Notes under the pieces: model-generated
Databases searched by the model: none
What the model saw: only the letters and a program-made list of their open reading frames with translations
Told to the model about the DNA's origin: nothing
Origin: Linnemannia elongata
Taxonomy: Eukaryota > Mortierellomycota > Mortierellomycetes > Mortierellales > Mortierellaceae
Length of the DNA stretch: 64,000 bases
Direction: 5' to 3'
Assembly (NCBI GenBank): GCA_036320915.1
Contig: JAXBDG010000012.1
Location: 1,228,501-1,292,500 of the forward strand
Part shown: one piece after another, positions 10,154 through 22,368 of the stretch
How positions within the stretch are numbered: the stretch's first letter is position 1
Layout of the letters: each line of letters starts with the position of its first letter
Translations under genes and position numbers: made by a program

Positions 10154-12246
10154 ATGTCCGCATTCGATCACCAGCAACAGCAGCAGCAACTCATGCGCCC
10201 AGACAACGTCGAGGAGGAAGAAGAAGAGGAGGACGAGGAAGAGGACGAGGAGCAGATCCAGGGAGAGTATAACGAGGAGTACTACGGTAAGTCTTGCACC
10301 CTCGCCATGGACTCTTTTGTTTACCTACACTTGACACGCCAAAGATGGACTTTGGACAGCGAAGCTTCTCGCCTGTCTGTGACTCCCAGCTGAGGATACA
10401 GCAAAAACTGTTATCAGCCCTAAACCGCGCCGCCTGGATTACCGTGCGACATACGCCCCAAGCTCCCTTTTTCTTTCTTTCTTTTGTTAGTTCCGTGCTG
10501 AAGGAAAGGATGAGCAAGAAACACTCTACGCAAAACAGCGCTCGTTGTTTTGTTGTTGTGCTCGCGTAATGGAGATGTTGAGGCAACAACGGACAGATGG
10601 GCGAGGACCTTTGAATGACCCCCAAGTGCCTACAACGACAGCAAAACTGACCATCTCGCTCTCTCCTTTTCGCCTTCTCTTTTTATATGTGACTACAACC
10701 GTTCCCTTGGTCATCACCAACTCTCTCTACGACAACAACAGGATCGGATGTGTCGAACGAGTCGGGACCAGAGACGATGCCTTGGATCGCGTGGTTCTGC
10801 TCACTCGGAGGACACCAATACTTTGCCGAGGTAGCAGACGAGTTCGTGGAGGACGACTTCAACCTGACTGGACTCAACTCTATCGTCCCCTTCTACAAGG
10901 AGGCGCTAGACATGATCCTTGACCTTGAGCCAGGTAATTTGGATAACTACTACGTGCGCAAGACTTTCATATTTTCTTTCGGGACTATGAGTTTCAACCT
11001 TGGCTTTTTTGTTTGGATTCTTGTGCGCTGACTGACGCTCTCTTATTTATGTTGCTTACGTGAATCGTCAATAGAGGAGGACAGCACCAAGGTTCCTGAT
11101 GTATCGATTGTGGAAGCATCTGCGGAGCAACTCTATGGATTGATTCACCAACGCTTCATCGTGACACGGCAAGGACTGCAGCAGATGGTATGTCTCCTTC
11201 TCTCTTTCACAGGGTGGAGGCAGCAAGGACAGAATGAAGTCGGCAATGGCAATCGACAGCAGCAACAACAATGTAGAGACGACATATACAGACGTCAAAA
11301 ATCAACGAACAGAATCGATACCGATAACAAACAGCAGCCTCAAAAATAACCCAACAGTGCAATGAAACAACGGCAGCTTCAGAGACAAACAGCAATAATG
11401 GATAACAACAGCAGCGTATACCAACACGAAAAAGGAGCAAAAACAACAGAAAGCGCAAAAGAGCGCAAGAAACAAAAAGATAACAGAACACAAAGACAAC
11501 AGAATTGGGAGCTAATGGAGGACAGTGCAATTCCGGTGTGTTGTTATCTCAGATTCAGAGACGGGCTGCGGACTGCAGGAGGAAGGGGCTAGGGGAGAAG
11601 AGAAACAAACGGTGCATATGTAATCTGGGCGAATCACTGGCGCATGCCTTCGGCACATCGATCAGCTCGTTAGCACACAATTCAAATCACGTATTACCGA
11701 CCGTTGACCGTTTCCGTATTTCTTTCTTTGACCGATAGGCTGACAAGTATCAAGCTGGACATTTCGGAAGCTGCCCTCGCACCTTTTGCCAGTCAACAAA
11801 CGTCGTGCCATGCGGACGCTACGATCTCCCCGGAGTCGAGACCGTCAAGCTCTACTGCCCCAACTGCCAGGATATTTACTCACCACCCAGCTCAAGATAT
11901 CACAACTTGGATGGTACTATAAATTGCAGCGACCATTGTCTTATAGGCACATGGGTGCCGCAAGGATGATATCTCACTATCCTAACATCTCTTTTACCTT
12001 CCTTTCTCGATGTGATTTTTAGGCGCATACTTCGGAACGACATTTGCACACATGCTTTTCCATATTTACCCCGAGTTAGTCCCCATTATCCCCAACAAGA
12101 TCTACGCGCCTGCCATCTACGGCTTCAAGATCTCGGAATACAGTCGCTGTGGACCACGCATGCAATGGCTCAGGAACAAGCAGGATCCCAAGACGTTGGA
12201 CGCCAGTGGAAAGCTGATCAAGGATAGCGATGATGAAGACAAGTAG
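10154..12246 (+). CDS. CKB1: Casein kinase 2 regulatory (beta) subunit
   Basis: Five exons, 10154-10286, 10742-10933, 11075-11187, 11739-11913 and 12023-12246, give 278 residues. The N-terminus has a poly-Gln run and an acidic Glu/Asp tract. Then come the family hallmarks: PWIAWFCSLGGHQYF, DDFNLTGLN, ALDMILDLEP, then LYGLIHQRFIVTRQGL. A zinc ribbon follows with Cys158, Cys163, Cys186 and Cys189, then a GAYFGT-FAHMLF segment and YGFKISEY. In known CK2 the beta subunit dimerises through the zinc ribbon and docks two catalytic subunits. The N-terminal acidic extension is longer than in animals. Intron 3 (551 bp) is the longest. The gene is convergent with the reductase gene at 13202-15131. Confidence 0.95.
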
Positions 12247-13201
12247 TCGCTCCACTACACAAACGCGCATGCACACACACATCAACAATGATTTCTGGAG
12301 TTTTTTCTCTTCTACCCTGTATCGCTTTTTTTGTTCATTTTTTCTTTCTCAGTTCTTGCTTTTTTTTTTTCATCCATTATCTATTTTTTTCTTTCTTTTT
12401 ATCGCTGACATCAACTTGTTTTCATTTTCTTCTTGTTCTACCGCCCATTCAACAAACCCGTTCACGTTCACGCATGGAATACAAAACCAAGCCAACAACA
12501 ACGGCCTTTTGGCCGTCCCCTCTTTTCTCCCCTCCTTCACTTGGTAGCATGCTCCCCACTTCCCATGCAGACCGACCACACATAATAACACCAACACTTT
12601 ATCATCTCTTTGTACTTTGTGTATGTGTGTGTGTGAGTACTTGACGATGTGTGATTGATAGTAACATTACAGGCAAAGAAGCATTGGGTCATGGAAAGAG
12701 GCATCTCTCCACTCTTTCTCGTGATTCCTTGCGTAGCGATTCTGTATGAGTTCCCTCATATAAATTGAATATCTCTTTGCCAAGATTGATGGACGGGGTA
12801 CTCTAGAAGCAGCGGTGGGGGGGAGGAAAGGAAGGAAGGAGGGAGGTGGGTGAACTGTTTTCGCAGTTTTCCATGCCTTATTATTTCTTTCTTTTTTTTC
12901 TTTCTTTCTTTTGTTCGTTGCTTTGTTAATAGATACCTCTTGACTGCACACAGGGCCGCGACAGCGATTAGGCACTTGCTTTGTCATTCTGGCAGTATTG
13001 CAGCTCATACACCTCTCCTTTCACCTTTGTTCTTGTTTTGAAGCAAGTGATTTTTTATAGGAGTTTAGAAAACTTTTTACATAATAATTAAGTGGACGCG
13101 TGTAGGTTTCACGCTTCCACGCGCTTTTTTGAGCCTTCGTTGTTGTTGTTTTTTTGGAGTGTATGTGTGTGTATGTGTGTAGGTGGAGCGCGAGGGCAGT
13201 T
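12247..13201. other. 3' flanks of two convergent genes
   Basis: T-rich and CA-rich sequence between the CK2 beta stop and the stop of the convergent reductase gene. No open frame with gene-like composition. Confidence 0.5.
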
Positions 13202-13366
13202 TTACAGCTCCTTCTTGAGGTTCTTCTTGCCGTATTTGATGACCTTGCCATCTGCCTCCCACAAGAAAGAGGTGGCGCCGATCTATGGGTATCAAACAAC
13301 CATTACCAAATATATTAATTCGTGTTTGTATTATCAGTTCAACAAGCATGTCTTCCTTTTCATGTT

Positions 13367-13403
<37 letters not shown>

Positions 13404-15131
13404 GACAAACAAACAAGCAAACAAATGTAACCAAAGAACAAGAACAAAGGGACATGAAGACTTACGGGAGCGATGAGGCCGAGGATGTAATCCCATCCAA
13501 TGTTGGCAAAAGGGGTAACACCCTTGGAAGCGACTCTCAAAAAGCCGGTATCGAAATCAGTGGTAACCGCAAAGTATCCCTTCCCCAAACCCTTCAGCAT
13601 GCCCTTGGCCGCATCCTCGGGGGTCAATCCCGTGGAGCCCTCAATCTCACGCGTCAACAGAGGCTTGGTCAAGTTCTCGGTCTCGTAACCGGGCGAGAAC
13701 ATAGTGCCTGGGTAGTAGATCTGGGTGGTGATGCCGTGGAGGTTGCTCTCGTTGCGGAGGGATTCGGCCAAACCGCGGAGGGCGAATTTTGTGGGGCAGT
13801 AGGAAGTGTAACCGACGAGACCGACCAGTCCGAGAGTTGAGGATGTCATCACGATCTTGCCCTTCACGCCCTTCTCCACCATGCGCTTGTAAGCCTCCTG
13901 TTGAGTTGTCGTGTGCGTGATCGGGAGTGGAAATCAGAGTCAATTAAAGTCAGCAAAAAATAATTATAGGCAGTGAAACGTCGCCGCATTGGGAACATGT
14001 ATTGAAGTCAAGAGAACGATGTCGAAGACTTACGTGAACGGTATAGAGGGTACCAAAGTAGTTGACCTTCATCTGCCATTCAAAGTCCTCAATAGGGGCC
14101 TCGGTAAAGAAGCGAGGGACCGAGGTTCCGGCACAGGTCATCACAATATCGGGGACACGTCCTCCGTGCAACGTCGAGGCTTCGTCAAGGGCACGAATCG
14201 CCTGCTCCCTGTCCGTCAGATCTGCGCTCACCCAGTGGAACTTTTGCTCGCTCTTGACCTTGCGCGCTGCTGCTGCCTCCTATTTCCAATTAGAGGGAAG
14301 GGAAAACGAGGTCAATAATCTGCATGTGCTTATGAGAGCGTATGTATGTGTGTGTGGAGAAACATACATGGTATGGCGTAGCGTAGCGTTTCCGCATAAG
14401 TGAATAGAGTTGGTTGGAGATTGAGATGTATGTCACTTTACCTTCATGAGCTCAACAGTCTCCTTGAGAGGCCCCTCCTTGCGGGCGATGATGGTGACAT
14501 GGGCGCCCTTCTTTGCCAACTCGATAGCTACAGCCCTTCCGAGACCGACACTTCCTCCCGTCAAGTAGACATGCTATTATGGCCATCGTTGAAAGAAGGG
14601 AGCCAACAAAAATCAAAACGAGAAAGACGTCGCATTGTGAAAAAGACAGAGAGAATGGCGTTAGTATACTGGAGAAAGCTTGCATTTTAAGCTTCTAATG
14701 CTACGAGATTATTCTTCCAGGGTTGGGGTGGTGTTGTTGATCGATAATCCATAGGTGGGTGGATGGTTGGGCTGAGCGAATTCCTTCCTTATACACTGCT
14801 GCGATAGTATTTCATTTTAACCCCGAGCAATTAGACACACATCCAGGATGGTTCAGGCTGCAACACCACTCTTCTTTATACTTTCACAACACCCCTCTCC
14901 TCCTAAAAACAAGAAGCAAAAAAAAAAAAAAAAATACAACAACAAGGAGTAAAGTGCTGAAAGTACCTTGCCCTCGGGGTTGAACTGGTTGCCTCGGATG
15001 AGGTTGTGGATGGGAGTGATGAGGGGAGAGAGGACCAAGAGGATGAACAGGTTTGCACAGACTGATTCAAAAGCCGTCATCTGGGCGCGGTTGGTCAGTG
15101 ACCATAATAAGTCTGCGGGAGACCAAACCAT
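13202..15131 (-). CDS. TSC10: 3-ketodihydrosphingosine reductase (TSC10/KDSR family)
   Basis: Five exons, complement of 14967-15131, 14442-14573, 14034-14279, 13466-13897 and 13202-13282, give 351 residues. An N-terminal hydrophobic segment (about 20-45) would anchor it in the ER. The short-chain dehydrogenase signatures follow: glycine-rich NADPH loop TGGSVGLGRA at about 60-69, an SADLTD acidic step, CAGTSVPRFF, MTSSTLGLVG for the catalytic Ser, and the YCPTK motif (Tyr214, Lys218). FALRGLAESLRNE and the PGY.TEN.TKP run near residues 240-260 match KDSR/TSC10 rather than general SDRs. The enzyme reduces 3-ketodihydrosphingosine to dihydrosphingosine, the second step of sphingolipid synthesis. 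The last intron carries a run of 33 A. Confidence 0.93.
13369..13401. repeat. A33 homopolymer in TSC10 intron
   Basis: Uninterrupted run of 33 A on the plus strand within intron 4 of the reductase gene. On the transcript this is a U tract about 85 nt upstream of the acceptor. Confidence 0.95.
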
Positions 15132-15575
15132 TGTCGATGAACAAAAAAGAGTTTTGGAGTGGGAGGGAGGGAGAGTGGAAAAGAGAAAGGAGAGGGAAGG
15201 GAGTTGAGGTGGAGGACGCGAAGAAAGAAGTAAAGACGGAGAGAAAGGAACTTACAGACAAACCGAAAGGAAGAGAGATACTTCAACTCCATTTTTGGAT
15301 AGTTCACGCCCATTGGACAAGTCCTCCAGGGGGATAAAGTCTGAACGATCAATCGTGGCTTAGCAAAACCTTCTCACCCTCACGCTTGACACTATGGGGT
15401 CAAAGAGTCCAGGGCAACTTATAGATAGATAATCCTCAAAACAAAATATCACGGATGTCGAAGGATGTTGTTATGTATGTGTTTTTTTATGAACAAGAAA
15501 ATGTGTCTAACAAAATAAATGTGAAAGTTGACCGACCGAACTACCTCCTACTTGCTTGCTCGTCTCTTCGCTAAT
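15132..15575. other. Intergenic between two minus-strand genes
   Basis: Leader of the reductase gene and 3' flank of CCT8. Nothing else seen. Confidence 0.5.
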
Positions 15576-18203
15576 TTAATCCTCATCCCAGTGCTGCTTC
15601 TGCTTAGGTGCAACAGGTCCTCCAGCTGCCTTCGACATGATCAACTATTATCCAGGCAAGAACATGTACAACGTTAAAGTTAGCAGAGTACTTAGAAGGC
15701 TACCAATTCACCATAAAACATAATCACGTAGAAAATAGAAACAGTGCGTACCTGATCGACGCGGAGAACAGTCATGGCGGTCTCTGTTGCGAGGCGGATG
15801 GCGTGCGACTTGGCAGACAAAACATCGAAGATACCGGCATTGTGTGCGTCCAAGAGTCCGTTGTTCTCGCTCTCGATATCAACTCCCATCACTCCACTGT
15901 CATCGGCGTGGTGAGAGGCGTACAACTTTGAAAGAACCTCAGTAGCGTCCATTCCTGCATTCTCAGCCAAAGTGCGAGGGATGACCTCGAAAGCCTCTGC
16001 GAACTTCTTGATCGAGTGCTGGTTGAGACCGGGGGTTTTCTATATGACGCAGAATAACACAACAGTTGATTGGGTTAGCATAAAAGGCTTCCAGTGTTCG
16101 ACAATCATTGCAAAACGTGCGTAAGCAAAAGACTCCTGAAAGTACCTCGCCGACGGCCAAGAGACGCTTGAGCAACTCCATTTCACATGCTCCGGCTCCA
16201 GGAACGAGACGGGGATCCTTGACAAGAGCCTTGATGACGTTGATACCGTCATCCAAGGCACGCTCAACATCATCCAAGTGGTTCAAAGTGGCACCACGAA
16301 CAACAATGGTAGCAGTCTTGGAGATTTCCTCTTCCTGTCTGAAAACAGTGACACGGTCACCTCCAATCTCGACGCTCTCGACAATATCGCAGAATCCCAT
16401 CTCCTCGGCCATAGGAGCACCGACACGGGCCAAAGCAGTGGCCCCAGTGACACGGCACAATCTCCTCAAATCGAACTTGGACAAGACCTTGACGACCATG
16501 ATGCCGAATCTGTTCAAGTAGTGAAGAGCGAGCTCGCCAACGTTGTTACCAGTGACAACGACCTTGACGCCAGCATCAGCAATTCCCTTCAACATCTGCT
16601 CCATGTGCTTCTCCTCGCCCTTAGTAAAGTCGAGCATCTCGTTGGCGTTGTGAATCAAAACAGTTCCCTTTGTCTCGGTCTGAGCAACATCCAAGGGGCA
16701 GGTGAAAATGGCGACCTTGGCCTTCTTGGCGTTGGTGATAACACCTATTGGTTCAATTACGGGGGACATGATGGATGCGGTATGTCATTAGTTGATGGAT
16801 TTTGGAATGCAATAACCCAGATTGAAAAACGCACCAGTCCGTGAAAGCCTACAAGCGACACGTACCCTCGGGGGAGCGACCAAAGACCATTCCCTTAATA
16901 ACACGGCTCTCGTAAAGACTGCTTCCCATGATCTTGACAACACGGACGTTATCGACGTTGAAGTTGGAGGCATCCTTGGGCATAACGGCGATGGCAGCCT
17001 CGCAGACAAGATCAGTTAACATATCCTCGTTTCCGTACTGCTTGGCGGCAATTGACGAGCGAACAGCCTTGAACAGATCCTCCTTAGTCTGGACACTCTT
17101 GATCTGCTCAACAGAGAGCTCTAGAAGGGAAAAGAACAAAAGAGAAGAAAAAAATCAGGGTCAATGCCAGCCTCCTGTCGCAATTTTGTAGTGACGGTTT
17201 GGATCAACAAAAAAGTACAAATTAAACATCCGTGCAGTTATCATTTCAAAGAGCTGAGCCATACCCTCGAGAATCTCCAATGCCTTGGCAGATGCAACCT
17301 CGTATCCCTGAACAATATCACTGGGATGGAGACCCATGCGGAGCAAGTGCTCGGCCTTCTGCAAAAGCTCTCCGGCAATAATGCTGACCAAGTTGGAGGC
17401 ATCGCCCATCTATATCAACAATGACAGAAAGAAACGAAAATGCAGATCGAGGTATGGGAAACAGAGAAAGAGCGCGCATTTGGTGTAAGTTGGTTTGAAG
17501 CTCCTGAAGAAAAAATACAGACGGGTTGAAATCCTGAGTTGAAACTGTCAACGATTGATTGATCTGATCTACCTCGGCTTCCTGCTGCTGAGAGGCCATG
17601 ACCAAGAGCTTGGCTGCGGGGTGAACAACCTCGAGCTCGCGGATGATGGTTGCAGCGTCGTTGGTCACAAACAGCTTCTCATTATGGTTAATAATGATCT
17701 TGTTGCGACCTGTGCAAAGGAGCAAAGGTATAAAGGAAGCAGTTTGTATATTAGACTCCAGTACGCGATCTTCATGGCAAACTTCCATCAGTTGTGAGGT
17801 TTGGACGTTGGTTGATGAGTGGCGGTTTTACCATTGGGGCCGAAGGAGGTACGCGTAATCTCGGACAGATCGTGAACAGCTGTGATGTTGCGAAGGACGG
17901 CTTCATCGACACCTTGGAGGTGCTATTAGTGGAGCAGAGGAGGTTGCAGGATGGTAGTTAGTCCCTGTTTCCAAGATGCGAGCGATGCCATCGTTTTATG
18001 TGTTGTGTGCCTGAAAAAAAAAAAGAGCTGATCAGATGCGTGTTTTTTCTTCTCTTCTTTTGAGAGAGAGAAGGGGAGAAGAGTGGAGAAAGGTAAGGAG
18101 TGATGGTGTGGATGTCGAATGGGTGAAGATGACTCGTGTGCCTAAGCGATACCTTGTAGCCGTCCTTGAGCATTTGTGTTCCTTGAGGGATGCGAAGGGC
18201 CAT
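15576..18203 (-). CDS. CCT8: T-complex chaperonin subunit theta (CCT8)
   Basis: Eight exons, complement of 18153-18203, 17832-17922, 17573-17709, 17265-17409, 16866-17120, 16146-16744, 15752-16039 and 15576-15644, give 544 residues, the usual CCT subunit length. Theta-specific runs include AAKQYGNEDMLTDL, NFNVDNVRVVKIMGSSLYES, GMVFGRSPEG, ETKGTVLIHNA, FDLRRLCRVTGATAL and SKLYASHHADD. The start MALRIPQGTQMLKDG resembles other CCT8 N-termini. CCT folds actin, tubulin and WD-repeat proteins in the cytosol. The usual GDGT(N/T) nucleotide motif reads GDASN at residues 95-99: the Asp is kept, Gly becomes Ala and Thr becomes Ser. It shares a short intergenic promoter with SEC13. Confidence 0.96.
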
Positions 18204-18550
18204 TGTGAGATTAAAAAAGTATGGGTTGTGGGAAGTTGGAGAGACGAAAGGACAAAGACAAAGACAAAGGAAGGTTACAGAACAACTAGAAGTAGAGAGA
18301 CTTGCTTGGTGGTCGTGTAGGTTGGCTGGTTCTGATTGCTGCAGCACATGCGACCCTATCTGCCTTCTGTGACATTTAAACTGGCGCCAATTTAGGCGCG
18401 TTGAAGTCTCTCCACTCACCTCAGTCGAGAGGAGAATAGAAGGCAGACTCCTTTTTGACGTGGCAACTCTAAGAGGCCATCAACTTTCTCTCTTCTCTCT
18501 TTCTTTACAATTCACTCAAACCGACTCACACACTCCCCCTACTCCTCGCC
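18204..18550. promoter_or_regulatory. Probable bidirectional promoter, CCT8 and SEC13
   Basis: 347 bp separate the two divergent start codons, so both promoters must lie here unless they extend into the genes. I see no clear TATA element. The SEC13 side is CT-rich directly before the ATG. Confidence 0.6.
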
Positions 18551-20414
18551 ATGGTAAGGCGAACTAACAACCGCCGCACACATATGCTCAGTGCACACAT
18601 ACATACACACACAAGAACAACCCATCAACCAGGACCGCATCATCTGCTCTCCTCTGGAAAACACATAAGTACCCACGAGACAGGACAGGGTTCGACAAGG
18701 TCGTCGGATGATCAGTATCATCCCCAGGAAAATACCGACTCCTCGATGGTTTCGTTTGACAGAGCATTTGGAGGACGAATGAGTTTTGGTCATGTCCCTT
18801 GGACAAGACTGGACGGACGAATGGACCTCATCGCACTACGGCTTTCTCTCACACACAGATACCATCTGTTGACAAAAAAACAGTGCCCTAACTTGTTTGA
18901 GCCTCGTTCTTTTTTCTTTTGATAGGCCGCCACTCAACACGCGCTGGAGACCCAGCACGAGGACATGATTGTAAGAACCGTGAAGTAACGACAGACCGAG
19001 GAGATCATACATAGCGACACGTAGACAACCGCAGTATACTCACTCTATACACTTTTATGATCTTGATCTAATCATAGCACGACGCCCAGTACGACTACTA
19101 CGGTAGGAAACGCAGGAAGATTGGACACGTATGAACATTTCAACGCCACCAAATGACAACATACCCCGGACGAGGAAAACTCAACACCCAACCAACATTA
19201 CTTTTTCATAAAATAGGCAAGCGTCTCGCCACCTGTTCGTCCGACAGATCGATCCGCATCTTTGACGTTGACGGTGAGAGCCACCGCCTCGTCGAGACCT
19301 TGAAGGGGTAAGTCACCGCTTTGGGTAGACCTCTGTTACAATCGATTTCAGGATTAAGAGCAATGAACGGAAACAAAGCTAACACATCGTTACCATCTCA
19401 ACTTTTCTAGACATGAGGGTCCCGTCTGGCAGATTTCCTGGGCTCACCCCAAGTTTGGCTGTATTTTGGCCTCTTGCTCATACGACGGCAAGGTCTTTGT
19501 CTGGAGGGAGCAGAACGGACAATGGTCTCGCATTAAGGAGCACACCTCTCACACCGCCTCAGGTATGCAGTTGGTTTGTCGGTTGCTGCTTATTGTAGCT
19601 ATTCAGGATATTTACTTGCAATGGAGGACAAAAGGATCGACTCTGACATGTCATTATAATACCAATATGAACATAATAGTTAACTCTGTCGCTTGGGCCC
19701 CTCATGAGTTGGGACCTTTGCTGGCCTGTGCTTCCTCGGATGGCCGTGTCTCTATTCTGTCGTTCAAGGGTAATAATCACATCCGCTCTCCGATGGTGCA
19801 TGTTTGCCAGTATACGACATTTTTTCAGGGATCAAAAGAAACTAATGAATGTAATACCTTTCATACAATTCACAGATGACGGATCATGGGACACTGCGCT
19901 GTTGGATGCTCACGCTATTGGATGCAACTCGGTTGGTTGGGCACCAGCAACTGTTCCTGGCTCATTGACTTCCCAAGGACCCAACAGTGGCAAGGGCCCT
20001 ATCACGAAACGTTTCTGCAGTGGAGGATGCGACAACCTGGTCAAGATCTGGGCCTACAGGGAGGACACCAAGACCTGGAAGGAGGAGGAGACGCTCGAGG
20101 GACACACTGACTGGGTTCGCGATGTTGCCTGGGCACCCAACATTGGACTCCCCAAGAACTACTTGGCCAGCTGTTCGCAGGACAAGACTGTGTTGATCTG
20201 GACACAAGATACCCCCAGCTCGCCCTGGCAAAAGAAGGCTCTCCGCGACGAGAAGTTCGCTGATGTTGTCTGGCGTGTGAGCTGGTCGTTGAGTGGCAAC
20301 ATCCTTGCTGTCTCTTGCGGCGACAACAAGGTCACTCTCTGGAAGGAGAACTTGAGCGGCGAGTGGGAGTGTGTGAGCGAGATGGAGGAGAAGAACATGG
20401 CCGGCGGCAACTAA
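18551..20414 (+). CDS. SEC13: COPII coat and nuclear-pore protein SEC13
   Basis: Seven exons, 18551-18553, 18926-18970, 19078-19102, 19217-19307, 19411-19562, 19680-19769 and 19876-20414, give 314 residues. The protein is a six-blade WD40 propeller. It shows the SEC13 signatures [105 protein letters not shown] and [20 protein letters not shown]13 pairs with SEC31 in the COPII cage and with NUP145C/NUP96 in the pore. The first coding exon is only the ATG, followed at once by a GTAAGG donor; the second exon is then in frame and gives [16 protein letters not shown], like other SEC13 N-termini. Intron 1 is 372 bp. Confidence 0.95.
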
Positions 20415-22368
20415 AAGACTTGCAAGAAGGTGTAGCACGCATATGTATATGTGTGTTTCAATGAAGCGCTTGTAGCTACGTTTTTTTTTCTTTTTTTTCC
20501 CGATGCTTGACAGATCAACAAACAAATACAGAAATATGATGAACTCATGGATCTCCATACGGATGACCTTTATTAAGATGAGAGTTGCAAAAATGCGTGT
20601 TGCACATGTGGGTGTGTGCCATTCCATCTATTATTACACATTTTCTTATTTTTGTTCAACGCCATGTCAAAAGCTATTTCCTTCTCGATATTCTTTTTTA
20701 TTTCTTTGTTCATTTTTGGGGGTGAGTGAACCCACTGACCACGTTTGGTCAACGACAGGCAGACACACGAGGAGTAAGAAAAGGGCGCTGTGAAAGTGAA
20801 TCGATGTGTGCAATTGAAATTGGTGTAAAAATAGGTGTCGGGGGTGAACAACCTACACTCCCAGGAACACAGGAACAAAGAAACATGCACAACAAGCGCA
20901 AAGAATATCAGAAACAAACGAGATATTTTGGGTGGACAAAGTAAAGGAGACATGATGAATGACCTTTGCGTATGCATTTGTGATAAACAGCATGATGAAC
21001 CCTTCCTCATCGGCCATCTCTGCTATATGCTCCCAGTTCTTTCGAAGAGAATTGCGCGGAACGATATTGAGAAGGAGGAAGAGGGAAGGCGTCGTTTTTT
21101 TTTTTCTGCTTCAGCCAGCGATTTACTTTACCGAGGCTGAATGAAATTCAAGAAGAGGAGAATAAAAAGGGAAACAGCGACTCAGGGAGAGACAGGGGAG
21201 ATCGGATTCGGAGGACGTTTTGTCCGACGACTGGATTATGGTTATGATGACGACGGTCATCCTTTTTGTTGTATGTTTTGTATTTTCTCGGTGGGTCTTT
21301 ATTCAGGAAGCCAGGCAGGCTGGCTGGGGAGGTTGCGCGCAGGAGAACAGAAGAGAAGGAAATAAAATAAAATAGAGGAATTGCATGAGCATAAATAAGA
21401 ACGACAGCCCTGGTGACTGCACAGACAAGTCGACAATATGCTCAAGTTTATTCTCTCTTTTCTTTACAGCAGAATAACAAAGCTAGGTGACACCCGAGGC
21501 AAGACATTCGAAACCGGTTTGTGTGTGTGTACTATACCTGGTGCCGTGTGAACAGCAGACACTCACTTCAAGGCGAGAGGAGGAGCTGGAATAAAAAAAT
21601 GAGAAAGTCAGGCACCAGGCTGGAGAGGACTGTGGAACGGAGGAGGAAGAAGGAACAAGAGGGGAGGGGTTTTTTCGTTTATGCGGGTATTTGCCAGAGA
21701 GACAGGCAGACAAACGCAAGCAAGAAGAAATGTCAACCCGCCCTTGCTACACACTCACGCACTCTCATACACACACAAGAATACCCCTGCTGCTTCTGCC
21801 TTTGCTTTTTTATCTTTTTTTTCTTGTGTTCCATGTATAAGCAGGGCAGGCTAGGGTGCAGCATGGGTCAAAGAGGCTGTCTTCATCTTCTTTGTCTTCT
21901 TTTTTTGCTTAAAAGGGCGCTCCTCTGCCTCTCTCGGTGGATCCACACAAAAAACATTTTTCTTCTCTTTCTCATCATTTTTATAAACCCACTCTCTCCA
22001 CCCACCACCCAATTGATATTCACTAACCTCGCCCAGCCGTCCTCTGATCCACAGTCCGTCATCTACAGCTCTTTTTCTTATAAAAACTCACCTCAGTCAT
22101 ATCTCCCTTTGTTTTCTTGTTTCTCCTTTTTCTCTCTTGGTCTCGCTCTTCATATCTCGTCTTATCATAATTTATCCTTTCTTTTGTTACTTCTTCCTTT
22201 CTTGTCCTCCCCTTCCTTCTTCACAACGTTCACGACTCTTCCTCTCTTCGCCCGAACAAATCCTTCCCCTCTCTCTTCTGCATCTTCTTCACCTACACTC
22301 TAAGCAAACTACGCGCATCCCCTCAGCCCTCCACATTCTCCACATATCCCATTCGCTACTTTTCAACA
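20415..22368. other. Long intergenic region, CT-rich leader of CRH gene
   Basis: 3' flank of SEC13 followed by mixed sequence and, from about 21770, strongly CT-rich DNA up to the next ATG. The 260-codon open frame at 21521-22303 is a translation of this low complexity and has no domain. Confidence 0.5.

Noticed and set aside
21521..22303. 260-codon plus-strand open frame
   Set aside because: CT-rich low complexity directly upstream of the CRH-like gene; no domain, composition of a leader.
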